NCBI RefSeq assembly: GCF_011742925.1
Contig: NZ_WAEL01000003.1
Coordinates: 186,001-250,000, forward strand
Reading direction: 5' to 3'
DNA: 64,000 nucleotides
DNA from: Fibrivirga algicola
Lineage (GTDB): Bacteria > Bacteroidota > Bacteroidia > Cytophagales > Spirosomataceae
The notes below the pieces were generated by a model. That model had not been told where the DNA came from, did not search any database, and saw nothing but the letters and a program-made list of their open reading frames with translations. This document shows, piece by piece, positions 48,346 to 58,382 of the stretch; positions within the stretch are counted from its first letter, which is position 1, and every line of letters begins with the position of its first letter. The position numbers and the translations under genes were made by a program.

Positions 48346-49458
48346 TTAACGTAATGAAGCACTACCTGAACCAGCAACACCACCCGCAGATGCTGTTGCC
48401 GTACTATCTGTTCCAGCACCTTCCGTAGGCAAATATTTAGCTGCTTTGGCTTTCAAGTTAGCTGGGATGCGTGATGCGTATTCAGGAAAAGACGATAGCA
48501 GTGGTTTCTGCTCTGCACACCACTTTTTCCATGAATCCTGATCTTCTACTACCAGATTCATTTTCATAGAAAAGTGACCACGGCCGCAGATCTCAGTACA
48601 AGCGATTTCATACTTGAAATTCTGATCTCCAGTTTCGTTACGCATCTGCTCTGTCGTCTTGTCTGGGTGGAACCAGAAACGAGTAGGCATACCTGGTACC
48701 GCATCCATCTTCACACGCATGTGAGGTATAAAAACGCTGTGCAATACGTCACGAGCTCTAATACGAATTAAGACTGGCTTCCCAACTGGAATATGCAACT
48801 CTGGAGCAGTGAAGTCATCAAATGCAGATTCGTCAGAAAAATCAATTCCTACTTCGTTATTGTTATCGATCAACTTATAATTGAATGCGCCTAATTTGTT
48901 GTTATCAACACCAGGGTACCGAGCAATCCAGTTGAATTGCTTACCTACCAACTCCACTTCCTGGGCTCCTTCAGGTGCTTCAGACATAATGTCCCGCCAT
49001 GCCTTCCAGCCAGTGAATACCATAATCGCCATAACAATAGCTGGTACCACTGTCCATAACAACTCAAGTTTGTGGTTTTCTGGATAGTATGACGCTCTTT
49101 TCCCGTCTTTATATTGGTAACGATAAGCAAAGTAGAATAGCAGAATGTTTGTCAACAACGCTGAGGCAGTGACAATTGACATTGAACCCCAAAATAATCC
49201 GTCTACGCGACGTCCATGGATAGACGACGCTTCAGGTAGGAAATATTGGGTTGAGTGAATAAATGACCAAGTAGCAGCGATTGTGCCAGCAATTAGAAAT
49301 ACCATGAACATAGCTCCGTTAATCCGGTTGCTAGTTCCGCCGTACGTCTCTTCACCATCCGCGCTACCTACGCTTTTCATCACGTTGGTCAAACGACCGA
49401 ACACCATAATGGCGAGCGCGAGGAAAACGAGCGATAATAATCCTACGATGTAAACCAT
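48346..49458 (-). CDS. Cytochrome c oxidase subunit II
   Basis: A 370-residue subunit II carrying the CuA centre. Membrane segments occupy the N-terminal third; the periplasmic cupredoxin domain has HSVFIPHMRVKMDAVPGMPTRFWF and the CuA motif CTEICGRGHFSMKM with two Cys, His and Met. There is no C-terminal CxxCH, so this is an aa3-type rather than caa3-type subunit; electrons must come from ActE or ActA heme domains. It follows actF. Confidence 0.96.
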   Translation of the reverse strand: MVYIVGLLSLVFLALAIMVFGRLTNVMKSVGSADGEETYGGTSNRINGAMFMVFLIAGTIAATWSFIHSTQYFLPEASSIHGRRVDGLFWGSMSIVTASALLTNILLFYFAYRYQYKDGKRASYYPENHKLELLWTVVPAIVMAIMVFTGWKAWRDIMSEAPEGAQEVELVGKQFNWIARYPGVDNNKLGAFNYKLIDNNNEVGIDFSDESAFDDFTAPELHIPVGKPVLIRIRARDVLHSVFIPHMRVKMDAVPGMPTRFWFHPDKTTEQMRNETGDQNFKYEIACTEICGRGHFSMKMNLVVEDQDSWKKWCAEQKPLLSSFPEYASRIPANLKAKAAKYLPTEGAGTDSTATASAGGVAGSGSASLR

Positions 49459-49480
49459 ACTTGTTTGATTTAGATAAAGT

Positions 49481-50788
49481 CTAAATGTCGTGATGCAATG
49501 CTTCTTCTAATAATGGGTGATTCTTGGCAATCAAATTGGCTTTTGTCAATTGAGTTGCCACTGACCAGATAAATGCGCAAGCAAAAATCAGAATCATACC
49601 AAATTCAATTGGTCCAAATCCACCATGCTCACCTACAGTACCAGGCATGATGTTCATGTAAAAATCAAAATAGTGACCTACCAGCACCCCCCAACAAGCG
49701 ACCTTCAGTAAGATAGTTGTACGCTTTGCATCCCTTGTCATAAGAACGAGGAACGGGAAGACAAAGTTTAGTACAACGTTAACCCAAAATGGAGCTAGAT
49801 AAATACCACCATGTCCACTGAAACGCTCCCGATAGTAAATCGTTTCTTCAGGTAAGTTTGCGTAGTAAATCAGCATGAATTGAGCGAACCACACATACGT
49901 CCAGAAAATGCTGAAAGCAAAAACAAACTTACCGAGGTCATGAATATGACTCTGATTAACTGCTTTCAAATATCCTTTCTCCTTCAGCGTAACTACGGTA
50001 AGTGTCATCGTTGCCAGACCGGCCACATGCCAACTTGCCAAGGTATACCAACCAAACATGGTACTGAACCAGTGTGTATCAATTGACATGATTAGGTCCC
50101 AGGCAGCAGTCGATGATGTTACAGCGAACACAACCAGAAAGATGGTACCGTATTTCATGCTTTTGTAGTAGTATTCCGTTCCGCCATACAGATCTTCCTG
50201 TAAAGACAGATTACGCAACACGCGCCACAGCATATACCATGACACAAAGTAGAATACCATTCGAGCCAAGAAGAACGGTGTATTTAGGAAACCTTTCTTG
50301 CCGGCGATGATTGGGTCGTATTCTGGACTAGCCTTATCATACAAACCCTCGTGTGTCCAATGAAACAAGTCATGGCCAGCGAACAGGAACACGCCCAGCA
50401 TGATAATGCCTGTGACAGGTAAAAAAGCTGGCATTGCTTCTGGCACACGCTTAATCACTGATGACCAGCCAGCCTGCGCTAGATAGTTGTATGACATGAA
50501 AAACATGCCGGCAACTGCGATACCAGTGAAATAAATGCTGTTGACCCAAATATTAGCCCACAGTCGTGTTGTCCATTTGTAGTGCCCATGGGCACCTTCA
50601 TGACCTTCACTTAGGCCATGCCCCTGAACTGCTTCATGTGCGTGTTCACCTACACCCGATGATAGCAGAACGGCGCCGAGAACTACGAGCGCTACGCCGA
50701 CGGCCCCGCCGATGAGCAAACGCCGTTTCGACTCTGCAGTAAATTCGAACTGCTCATCTAGGGATGGTATTGCGTGTACTGATGCCAT
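49481..50788 (-). CDS. actF: Alternative complex III subunit ActF (NrfD-like membrane subunit)
   Basis: A 435-residue integral membrane protein with about ten segments. It resembles ActC and is annotated in relatives as quinol:cytochrome c oxidoreductase quinone-binding subunit 2. Visible segments include RLLIGGAVGVALVVLGAVLLSSGVG, FLPVTGIIMLGVFLFAGHDLFHW, and FVFAFSIFWTYVWFAQFMLIYYANLPEETIYY. It closes the act part of the operon and abuts coxII. Confidence 0.94.
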   Translation of the reverse strand: MASVHAIPSLDEQFEFTAESKRRLLIGGAVGVALVVLGAVLLSSGVGEHAHEAVQGHGLSEGHEGAHGHYKWTTRLWANIWVNSIYFTGIAVAGMFFMSYNYLAQAGWSSVIKRVPEAMPAFLPVTGIIMLGVFLFAGHDLFHWTHEGLYDKASPEYDPIIAGKKGFLNTPFFLARMVFYFVSWYMLWRVLRNLSLQEDLYGGTEYYYKSMKYGTIFLVVFAVTSSTAAWDLIMSIDTHWFSTMFGWYTLASWHVAGLATMTLTVVTLKEKGYLKAVNQSHIHDLGKFVFAFSIFWTYVWFAQFMLIYYANLPEETIYYRERFSGHGGIYLAPFWVNVVLNFVFPFLVLMTRDAKRTTILLKVACWGVLVGHYFDFYMNIMPGTVGEHGGFGPIEFGMILIFACAFIWSVATQLTKANLIAKNHPLLEEALHHDI

Positions 50789-50855
50789 TATTAACTCTAT
50801 TGATGGTATGACTGCTTCATCTGTTGATTAATCAAGCAGTCTATCTGATTCAGAA

Positions 50856-51458
50856 TTATCCTTGCTGAAGTTTATGAACGTACATAACAATCTTCCAGCG
50901 CTCCTCGGGTGTCATCTGCGAGCCGTGTGGCCACATACGTCCTTTACCGTGGGTAATGACATGGAAAATATGTCCATCATTCATCGTCTTATAAGCACCT
51001 GCTGAATAGTTAGGCACCCCTTTATATTCTTTGCCTACCAGACCGTCGCCTTTACCGCCCTCACCATGACAATGGGTGCAATAACGACCATACAGGATTT
51101 CGCCTTCCTTTAAGCTTGCTTCCGTATTTGGAATTGGATTCGTAAGCGTGCGCTCGGCAATAGCGATGCTGTCCTTAGGGATATTATATACCATCAAGTC
51201 AGTAGTTGCACTGTCTCCTGTACCAAATGTGGTATGGTAATTACGACGAGATACCGTACCCCGCGCCGGATCGCGCATGTTCAGGCCATTCGCCGTAAAT
51301 GGATTGGCTTTAGTCTGCTTGTAAGGCTCGTAACCAACAGGATCGTACATCTGGGGTGCAAACTGAGTTCCTGTATCATTGCGGCTGTCGCCACAGGCAC
51401 TCAAAAAAAGCACAGATGCCAGTCCAATTGATGAAAGCACTATATGCTTGAATTTCAT
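50856..51458 (-). CDS. actE: Alternative complex III subunit ActE (monoheme cytochrome c lipoprotein)
   Basis: A lipoprotein of about 200 residues with lipobox LFLSAC (Cys22) and one c-type heme site CTHCH at 127-131, followed by GEGGKGDG. The axial Met is probably in GRMWPHGSQMTPEE. It would accept electrons within alternative complex III and pass them to the oxidase. An ATG at 51485 is in frame, but ATG 51458, 11 bases after the actD stop, begins the lipoprotein signal. Confidence 0.94.
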   Translation of the reverse strand: MKFKHIVLSSIGLASVLFLSACGDSRNDTGTQFAPQMYDPVGYEPYKQTKANPFTANGLNMRDPARGTVSRRNYHTTFGTGDSATTDLMVYNIPKDSIAIAERTLTNPIPNTEASLKEGEILYGRYCTHCHGEGGKGDGLVGKEYKGVPNYSAGAYKTMNDGHIFHVITHGKGRMWPHGSQMTPEERWKIVMYVHKLQQG

Positions 51459-51468
51459 AATCGGTCTA

Positions 51469-51999
51469 TTAGAACTGCTTGACATTTACTTCAGCTGCAC
51501 CTGACTTTTTCAGGATCGTCTCAATCTCTGATTCTTGCAGTTTGTTATTTTCCATATCGATGGCCATAGCAAACTTGTTATCAGTTGTCCGTAGATCGAA
51601 CATAAGAGGTTTCACTGTCGGCCCTAATCCATTCGAAATAATGAACGTAGCGACCATACCAAGTGCAGTGAACAGTACTGTCAACTCAAATGCGATGGGT
51701 ACATATATGGGGTAAGAGAACGAATCTTTACCACCAACGATCATAGGCCAGTCAAACTTCTCGGTGTATGACATCAACGAAGCAGCCGTTAACAGTCCGG
51801 TTAGACCAAACATGAAGGCTGCAATGCCTAATCGTGACCGTGGGTGACCTAGCGCTACATCAAGGCCATGCACCGGGAAGGGTGTATACACCTCGTGAAT
51901 GCGTACACCCGATTCACGGACCTCTTTTACGGCTTTCATTACAACATCATCGTCGTCATAAATGCCTACTAAAAATCGACTGTTAACTGGCGAAGCCAT
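51469..51999 (-). CDS. actD: Alternative complex III subunit ActD (DUF3341)
   Basis: A 176-residue DUF3341 membrane protein. It has a cytoplasmic start (FLVGIYDDDDVVMKAVKEVRESGVRIHEVYTPFPVHGLDVALG), two membrane segments (LGIAAFMFGLTGLLTAASLMSY and VPIAFELTVLFTALGMVATFII) and a soluble tail. This is the standard ActD layout. It lies 21 bases after actC. Confidence 0.95.
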   Translation of the reverse strand: MASPVNSRFLVGIYDDDDVVMKAVKEVRESGVRIHEVYTPFPVHGLDVALGHPRSRLGIAAFMFGLTGLLTAASLMSYTEKFDWPMIVGGKDSFSYPIYVPIAFELTVLFTALGMVATFIISNGLGPTVKPLMFDLRTTDNKFAMAIDMENNKLQESEIETILKKSGAAEVNVKQF

Positions 52000-52020
52000 A
52001 CAGATACTTATAAAGGTGAA

Positions 52021-53448
52021 TTAGTCAGCGTTCTTGTTAAAAGTAGGCGCAGTAACACGCTCACCTTTCGCAACGCCCGAAACTGATTTTGGTAATTGAG
52101 CTGACGATGATTTGATGATCGCTTTTACTTCGGCCATGTTTACAACCGGAAGGAACTTAGCGAACAACAGGAACAGCGTAAAGAACAAACCAAACGAGAA
52201 GAGGTAATCACTGATGTCAAACAAGGTTGGGTGGAACATAGCCCAGCTTGAAGGCAGGTAATCACGGTGCAGCGACGTAACAATAATTACAAAACGCTCG
52301 AACCACATACCAATGTTCACAATAACCGACAGCACAAATGTCCACACAACAGAAGTACGAATCGCTTTTGACCAGAACAACTGTGGGGATACCACGTTAC
52401 AGGTCATCATAGCCAGATAAGCCCACCAGTATGGACCGGTAGCCCGGTTGATAAAGGCATAGCTTTCGTATTCGACACCTGAATACCAGGCGATGAAAAA
52501 CTCAGTGATGTAAGCGACACCAACAATCGAACCTGTGAGTGTGATGATTTTATTCATCGACTCAATATGCTCAACTGTAATGTAGTCTTCCAGTTTAAAT
52601 ACCACTCGGATGATAAGCATCAGGTTCTGCACCATAGCAAACCCAGAGAAGATAGCACCAGCAACGAAGTAGGGTGGGAAGATGGTTGTGTGCCAGCCAG
52701 GAATAACCGACGTAGCAAAGTCCATACTTACAATTGTGTGTACAGAAAGTACCAGAGGCGTTGAAATACCAGCCAGGATAAGGCTGATATACTCGTAGCG
52801 AGCCCAAGTTTTTGCAGATCCATTCCAGCCTAGTGAGAAAGCGCCGTATACATAGCGGCTTACTTTACTCCGTGCCCGGTCGCGAATGGTAGCCAAATCG
52901 GGCACCAAACCCATGTACCAGAATACAAGCGATACTGTAAAGTAAGTGCTGATAGCAAATACGTCCCATACCAGTGGCGACTTAAAATTCACCCACAAAG
53001 AACCAAACGTATTTGGCAAAGGCAGTGCCCAATAAGCCAGCCAGGGGCGGCCCATGTGCATAAAGATGAACGTAGCAGCACAAATAACGGCGAAGATCGT
53101 CATGGCTTCCGCTGCCCGGTTAATCGATGTCCGCCATTTCTGCCGGAATAGCAGAAGAATTGCGGAAATCAACGTACCTGCGTGACCGATACCAACCCAC
53201 CATACAAAGTTGGTGATATCCCATGCCCAGCCTACAGTCTTGTTCAGACCCCATACGCCAAGACCCTCCCACCATGTGTAGAATACACAGGCCGTTCCAT
53301 ATACCAATACTAGGGCAGAAATTGTAAATGCAATCGTCCACTCGCGGGTGGGACGACCTTCTACCTGCCTGCAAACGTCTTCGGTAACGTCTGCGTAGGT
53401 TTTCCCATTAGATACTAATGGCGTGCGTACGGCTGAAGTGATATGCAT
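52021..53448 (-). CDS. actC: Alternative complex III subunit ActC (NrfD/PsrC-like)
   Basis: A 475-residue polysulfide-reductase-like membrane protein with about ten segments, proposed to bind menaquinol. It shows [43 protein letters not shown], the hallmark NrfD helix pair, and [45 protein letters not shown]. It follows actB. Confidence 0.96.
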   Translation of the reverse strand: MHITSAVRTPLVSNGKTYADVTEDVCRQVEGRPTREWTIAFTISALVLVYGTACVFYTWWEGLGVWGLNKTVGWAWDITNFVWWVGIGHAGTLISAILLLFRQKWRTSINRAAEAMTIFAVICAATFIFMHMGRPWLAYWALPLPNTFGSLWVNFKSPLVWDVFAISTYFTVSLVFWYMGLVPDLATIRDRARSKVSRYVYGAFSLGWNGSAKTWARYEYISLILAGISTPLVLSVHTIVSMDFATSVIPGWHTTIFPPYFVAGAIFSGFAMVQNLMLIIRVVFKLEDYITVEHIESMNKIITLTGSIVGVAYITEFFIAWYSGVEYESYAFINRATGPYWWAYLAMMTCNVVSPQLFWSKAIRTSVVWTFVLSVIVNIGMWFERFVIIVTSLHRDYLPSSWAMFHPTLFDISDYLFSFGLFFTLFLLFAKFLPVVNMAEVKAIIKSSSAQLPKSVSGVAKGERVTAPTFNKNAD

Positions 53449-53478
53449 CGTTTTTAAATTTTCAATTAGTACGTTGAC

Positions 53479-56400
53479 CTACGCTTGTGATTCCTGTGTA
53501 GTTTCCTGCTTTGGACCTTCATCCTTGTTACGGATTTTGGTCAAATAAGCAATCTGCGGGCGAACGTTAATCTCTTCCAGAACGTGGAAAGCGCGTTCAT
53601 TCAATTCGGTTGACAACACCTTAGAAATGGTGCTCTCAGGATTATTCATATCACCAAAGATGATGGCATCTGTTGGGCAAGCTTGGGCACAGGCTGACTG
53701 AATTTCGTCAGGCAATGGACGACGACGCTCTTTCTTAGCTGTCAACTTACCCTCCTGGATACGCTGTACGCAGAATGAACACTTTTCAATAACACCCCGG
53801 GCGCGAACTGTTACGTCAGGGTTGATAACCATCTTGCCCAGATCGTTATTAAACTGGTAATCAAACTTGTCTTCGTCGTGGTATTTGAACCAGTTGAAGC
53901 GACGTACTTTATATGGACAGTTGTTTGCACAATAACGTGTACCAATACACCGGTTATACGTCATCTGGTTCAAGCCTTCTGTACTGTGTGTTGTTGCCAA
54001 TACTGGACAAACTGTCTCACAGGGAGCATTGCTGCAGTGCTGGCAAAGCATTGGCTGGAATGTCACTTCCGGGTTAGCAGAAGCTACTTCCAAAGCCTGA
54101 TAACCTTCAACAACGCCCATGTTTTCCATATCAGCATCGCTGCTGTAGTAGCGGTCGATCCGCATCCAGTGCATCTCGCGACGAGCCAGTACTTCTTCAC
54201 GCCCTACTGTCGGCGTGTTATTTTCAGAGATACAACCTACTACGCAAGCACCACAACCAATGCATGAGTTCAGGTCGATAACCATGCCCCACGAGTGGTT
54301 TGGTTTACCGTAACCATGCCAGAGAGTAATGTCTGTAGGCTCTACAGGACCTTCAGATGTCTCAACCTTTGGTTCGTAACGTCCCTCTTTTGGATTTTTC
54401 TTGTATCGGGCCAGAATGCCTTCCTGCAATACAGCCCGGCGACCCATTACGGTTTCATGCGTTTGCGTTTGAGCAATTTCGTGCCGACCACCTGCTTTGC
54501 TCACGGTTGCATTCACAGCAGCCATGCTCACCGTACCACCGACGATTGTGGCTAATGGATAGGCGTTCTGTCCAACTTCGTTCGCACACTTTCCTGACTT
54601 TGTCCGACCATAACCAATAGCGATCGCTACTGTTTGATCTGCCTGACCAGGCTGCACCAGAACAGGGAGTTCAATTGACTTACCAGCTACCTCAATTTTG
54701 AGCAATTCATTCTGCTCAACACCCAAATCTGTAGCCGTCTTCTGTGAAACAGCCGCGTAGTTATCCCAGCATGCTTTCGATACTGGATCAGGGAATTCCT
54801 GAATCCATGGGTTATTAGCTTGTGAGCCAGAACCCATACCTACTTTCTCGTAAAGAGCAATCTCAATACCAGTAGTAGGTTTGTAGCGCTGACTGATTCC
54901 TGCTGCGGCGGCGGCTGCATTACCGGCAAAGGTTGCCCCGGACCCAGCAACGGCTGCCGTGGCTGGCTCATATACACCATCGTGCAGCGCTTTAATCCAG
55001 AACTCGTCGAAGGTTGCGAAACCAGATGCCTTTGGGAAGACATTAGTACGCCAATAGCTGCGAACATACTCCTGGAAATCATTGCCCTTTCCTGCCCATG
55101 TCAACAAGCTCGACTGCATTTGACGAGTTTTGAAGATATGCGTAATAGCAGGCTGAGTAAGGCTGTAATAACCCGTCTTAGGCTCTGAATCATTCCAGCA
55201 CTCCAGGAAGTGAGGTGCCGGTGTCATATACTTGGTAAGTGAACCTGTTTCGTCAGCCCGATCGCCAAATGAAAGCGAAAGAGCAACCTTCGGTAGCGTC
55301 GCAGCAATTTCAGCACCACGAGGGTGATCATATACTGGGTTAGCCATGAAGAACATCGCTGCCTGAACACGACCACCTTTCAACTCATCGATGAACGCGT
55401 TCATTTGCTGATCGTTCCCCTGACGGTAGTTTACCGGTACATTAAGGTTGATCGTCGATGAGTAGCTACCCAACAGGCTGTTAAGCGCGTTAACCAGTAT
55501 CTGTACGTTCGGATCATTTGACCCGGCTACCACTACTGCTGCTCCACGCGAAGCGATTAGGTCAGCAGCAGCTTTATCAAGATACTGAACAGTTACCGGA
55601 GCTGCACTTACTGCAGTTCCTCCAAGCTTAGCAGCTACTTTGTTATATAAGCTGGCCACAACAAGACCCTCCTGGGATGGCTTGTACGTACCCCGGTAAT
55701 CTGCATTGGCACCAGTCATTGAGAGAATCGTCTCAAACTGGTAGTGACGTGACATCTCTTTGTTACCACCACCAACAGCACCAATCTTACGCGTTTTAGC
55801 ATAAGGTTTTGCGTGATCAAGTGGAGCGATCCACGTACCCAGGAAATCAGCGCCGATGCTTACAATCGTTTTAGCTTTGCTGAAATCGTATGACGGTACA
55901 ACAGCTTTACCAAATGAAGCCTGGTTTGCTTGGAGAATGCCTGATGCCGAGTTTGCATCATAAACGATGTGGCGGGCGGTAGGGTATTTTGCAACAAAAT
56001 CAGCAATGACAGCCTTTGTTGATGGGCTCGTAATTGTTGACGATACAAGCCGGATAGCCCCACCACGAGCAGCAATTGTTGACAACTGGCTGATAATCTC
56101 CTTATCGGCAGTAGCCCAGTCAATGTCTGTCTCACCCCGCTTAGGGCCTTTCAGTTTTTCATTATCATACAATGACAACAAAGAAGCCTGAACGCGAGCA
56201 GTTGTACCACCTCTAGACAAGCTTGAGAGCGGATTCCCTTCAATTTTGATGGGCCGCCCCTCACGTGTCTCTACTATAATACTGGCGTGATCACCACCAT
56301 CTGTATAAGTTGATGCGTAATAGTCAGAAATAGTTGGGAACGTACCCTCAGGCTTGTTCAGATAAGGAATTGCTTTCCGTACAGGTGCTTCGCAGGCAGC

Positions 56401-56592
56401 CAGCGATACAGCGGCCATGCCAAAACCCAGTGTTTTTAAAAAATCTCGGCGGGGCGCATTGGTACCTTCAATGAGACTCTGCAGATCATTTCCTGATGGC
56501 TCAGGAAATTCAGACTGTGCGTTTTTAACATACGCAGCGTCATTACGCAATTCCTCAACACCCTTCCAATACCGTTTGGTTACTTGTTCCAT
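53479..56592 (-). CDS. actB: Alternative complex III subunit ActB (molybdopterin-oxidoreductase-like with Fe-S domain)
   Basis: A 1037-residue fusion of a molybdopterin-oxidoreductase-like domain and a ferredoxin domain. Near the N-terminus a twin-arginine-type signal RRDFLKTLGFGMAAVSLAAC has Arg48-Arg49 and possible lipidated Cys67. The C-terminal third has four cysteine groups: CIGCGACVVGC, CQHCSNAPCETVCP, CIGTRYCANNCP, and CSFCVQ with CAQACP. These fit three 4Fe-4S and one 3Fe-4S cluster. ActB of studied alternative complex III enzymes lacks a molybdenum cofactor, and the same is expected here. It is an electron-transfer scaffold between quinol and ActA hemes. Confidence 0.96.
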   Translation of the reverse strand: MEQVTKRYWKGVEELRNDAAYVKNAQSEFPEPSGNDLQSLIEGTNAPRRDFLKTLGFGMAAVSLAACEAPVRKAIPYLNKPEGTFPTISDYYASTYTDGGDHASIIVETREGRPIKIEGNPLSSLSRGGTTARVQASLLSLYDNEKLKGPKRGETDIDWATADKEIISQLSTIAARGGAIRLVSSTITSPSTKAVIADFVAKYPTARHIVYDANSASGILQANQASFGKAVVPSYDFSKAKTIVSIGADFLGTWIAPLDHAKPYAKTRKIGAVGGGNKEMSRHYQFETILSMTGANADYRGTYKPSQEGLVVASLYNKVAAKLGGTAVSAAPVTVQYLDKAAADLIASRGAAVVVAGSNDPNVQILVNALNSLLGSYSSTINLNVPVNYRQGNDQQMNAFIDELKGGRVQAAMFFMANPVYDHPRGAEIAATLPKVALSLSFGDRADETGSLTKYMTPAPHFLECWNDSEPKTGYYSLTQPAITHIFKTRQMQSSLLTWAGKGNDFQEYVRSYWRTNVFPKASGFATFDEFWIKALHDGVYEPATAAVAGSGATFAGNAAAAAAGISQRYKPTTGIEIALYEKVGMGSGSQANNPWIQEFPDPVSKACWDNYAAVSQKTATDLGVEQNELLKIEVAGKSIELPVLVQPGQADQTVAIAIGYGRTKSGKCANEVGQNAYPLATIVGGTVSMAAVNATVSKAGGRHEIAQTQTHETVMGRRAVLQEGILARYKKNPKEGRYEPKVETSEGPVEPTDITLWHGYGKPNHSWGMVIDLNSCIGCGACVVGCISENNTPTVGREEVLARREMHWMRIDRYYSSDADMENMGVVEGYQALEVASANPEVTFQPMLCQHCSNAPCETVCPVLATTHSTEGLNQMTYNRCIGTRYCANNCPYKVRRFNWFKYHDEDKFDYQFNNDLGKMVINPDVTVRARGVIEKCSFCVQRIQEGKLTAKKERRRPLPDEIQSACAQACPTDAIIFGDMNNPESTISKVLSTELNERAFHVLEEINVRPQIAYLTKIRNKDEGPKQETTQESQA

Positions 56593-56637
56593 ATACTTAA
56601 TCCAGTCAGAGAATCTCTGTTTGGCTGAGTTGAGAAA

Positions 56638-57945
56638 TTAATAGTGGCACTTTGAACATTCCAGACCGCCAATGTTGGCAACCTTCAATGGCTCTTTAGT
56701 CTCTTTACGATGCAATGCTACCAGTTTGTCATAGTATGCATTGTCTTTCGTGTTGACCTCCGTCTTCCGGTGGCAGTCAATACACCAGCCCATCGTCAAT
56801 GACGAACGCTGCTCAACAACCTCCATCTTCTGAATTTCGCCGTGGCATGACTGACACTGTACATTACCAACGTTCACGTGTTGAGCGTGGTTGAAATACG
56901 CTAAGTCAGGCAGGTTGTGTACGCGAATCCACTCGATAGGCTTATTCTGCTCAATAGCGGCGTAGATCTTCTGAATCTCGGGAGATTCTTTCTTGATCAC
57001 ACCATGGCAGTTCATACAGATATTAGCCGAAGGAATTGTAGCCGATTTGCCTTTGTTCACACCAACGTGGCAGTAGTTACAATCAATCTTGTATTGACCT
57101 GCGTGTAGCTTGTGTGAATAAGCGATAGGCTGCTTTGGAGCATAACCCTGCTGAATACCGATCGAGTATAAGCCGTCGATCGACATTTTAGTAGCCACGA
57201 ACAGAAATAACCAGATAGCTACAGAACGAACGGTTGAATTATTGACCGTACCAACCAACCCATCACGAATACGCTGTACTAGTGGAGTTGTCCGCACTAC
57301 CGTGCCTTCTGTGGCCTGTGGTGCGACTGCCTTAGACAGTATCGTTACAATTACCAGGAGCACACCCAGCACAAGCAGCATTACGATCAGTAAGCCCACT
57401 AGTACGAATGTAAACAATTCAGATGGACCCGACGAAGCCGCAGCTGCAGTACCGCCACTATTGCCAGGAGCAGGAGTAACTGCATCACCAGCAATAGCCG
57501 CTTTCGGGGTATTTTCAGAATCAATGTAATCCAGGATGCTTGAGATATCACCGTCCGAGAGGTTGGTGAAAGCAGTCATCTGAATTTTATTGTACTGGTT
57601 AAAGATTTTGACAGCATATGCATCGCCCGTTGCGATAACTGCCGCTGGATTACGTACCCACTTGTGCAACCAATCTTCACCCGGGGTACGTTGCCGAACA
57701 CCTTTGAGACCAGGACCAACAAGAGCTTCTCCGCTTACATTGTGACAAGTCTGACAGTTGTTTGTAAACAACTCCTTGCCTTTGGCAACATCTCCACCAC
57801 CAGCAGCAGCAGGCGCTGGCGTTGCAGTCGTAGGGCCACCGCCCCCTTGAGCTGCTGAAGAGTCTTGCGCGTTCATCTGCTCACCGTGAAATAGCAGAAA
57901 AGCTGCCAGAGTCAACGCTCCGCAAAACTTAGATAAACGGCTCAT
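56638..57945 (-). CDS. actA: Alternative complex III subunit ActA, multiheme cytochrome c with fused monoheme domain
   Basis: A 435-residue multiheme cytochrome. The signal peptide is followed by a mono-heme cytochrome c domain (CQTCH at 64-68), a Ser/Ala/Gly linker, a membrane helix at about 179-203, a second helix at about 241-260, and a pentaheme domain with CxxCH at 289, 310, 364, 388 and 430. That makes six heme sites; the studied ActA proteins are pentaheme. In-frame ATGs at 58035 and 57978 lie upstream, but the promoter at 58006-58035 excludes the first, and 57945 begins the cleanest signal peptide. It heads the respiratory operon. Confidence 0.93.
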   Translation of the reverse strand: MSRLSKFCGALTLAAFLLFHGEQMNAQDSSAAQGGGGPTTATPAPAAAGGGDVAKGKELFTNNCQTCHNVSGEALVGPGLKGVRQRTPGEDWLHKWVRNPAAVIATGDAYAVKIFNQYNKIQMTAFTNLSDGDISSILDYIDSENTPKAAIAGDAVTPAPGNSGGTAAAASSGPSELFTFVLVGLLIVMLLVLGVLLVIVTILSKAVAPQATEGTVVRTTPLVQRIRDGLVGTVNNSTVRSVAIWLFLFVATKMSIDGLYSIGIQQGYAPKQPIAYSHKLHAGQYKIDCNYCHVGVNKGKSATIPSANICMNCHGVIKKESPEIQKIYAAIEQNKPIEWIRVHNLPDLAYFNHAQHVNVGNVQCQSCHGEIQKMEVVEQRSSLTMGWCIDCHRKTEVNTKDNAYYDKLVALHRKETKEPLKVANIGGLECSKCHY

Positions 57946-58005
57946 AACGACTAATTTATAATCAAATTTCACCTTCATAATTGACCTATGTACCTCATCG
58001 GCCCA

Positions 58006-58035
58006 CAAAAGTAAGCCACGATCGCCAGAATACAA
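58006..58035 (-). promoter_or_regulatory. Promoter of the act-cox respiratory operon
   Basis: The minus strand has TTTTG ending at 58033, a spacer of exactly 19 bases and TACTTTTG at 58013-58006, matching TTTG-N19-TAnnTTTG. A start near 58000 would leave about 55 bases before ATG 57945. No other promoter of this quality is seen before 40883. Confidence 0.75.
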
Positions 58036-58153
58036 AAGTCCATTCCAAGCTATTTAAGGCCACTTTTTCTACTTAGATTCAATCTATACTAAACCACTGC
58101 AAAGTCTATCTTTTCTGTAGTGGTAAAAGTCCACTTAGAAAACCAATAGAAAC

Positions 58154-58187
58154 AAAAAAGCCGCTAAGTAGTAGCTACTTAGCGGCT
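58154..58187 (-). terminator. Terminator after tRNA-Cys
   Basis: A perfect 13-bp stem (58159-58171 with 58175-58187) with a 3-base loop is followed on the minus strand by a T-run from 58159 to 58154. It lies about 11 bases after tRNA-Cys and about 120 bases before the act promoter. Confidence 0.9.
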
Positions 58188-58197
58188 AGACCATTGG

Positions 58198-58268
58198 AGG
58201 TTCCGAGCGGATTCGAACCGCTGTACGAGGTTTTGCAGACCTCTGCCTAGCCACTCGGCCACGGAACC
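58198..58268 (-). tRNA. tRNA-Cys (GCA)
   Basis: Minus-strand cloverleaf with acceptor GGTTCCG/CGGAACC, D-arm GCCGAGTGGCTAGGC, anticodon stem GAGGT/ACCTC around CTGCAAA (anticodon GCA), T-loop GGTTCGAATCC and discriminator T, the base required by cysteinyl-tRNA synthetase. CCA is not encoded. Confidence 0.97.
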
Positions 58269-58285
58269 TTGTCTGTTTGGGACTG

Positions 58286-58315
58286 CAAACGTACGCGTTT
58301 CAGCTTAAATAACAA
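58286..58315 (-). promoter_or_regulatory. Promoter of tRNA-Cys
   Basis: The minus strand has TTTTG ending at 58313, a 19-base spacer and TACGTTTG at 58293-58286, a full match to the Bacteroidota consensus. Transcription would begin about 10 bases before the tRNA. It partly overlaps the rpsA terminator. Confidence 0.75.
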
Positions 58316-58352
58316 AAGGCGTCTTTCAACATTTCTGTGAAAGACGCCTTTT
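58314..58352 (-). terminator. Terminator of rpsA
   Basis: A perfect 15-bp stem, 58314-58328 with 58338-58352, encloses a 9-base loop and ends in a T-rich tract on the minus strand. It lies 30 bases after the rpsA stop. Confidence 0.85.
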
Positions 58353-58382
58353 AGCTGTGAAGTAGCTCAGATTATAAAGCAA

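Noticed and set aside
53479-56592. ActB as an active molybdenum enzyme
   Set aside because: The gene lies in an alternative complex III operon, and ActB proteins of that complex are known not to hold the cofactor.
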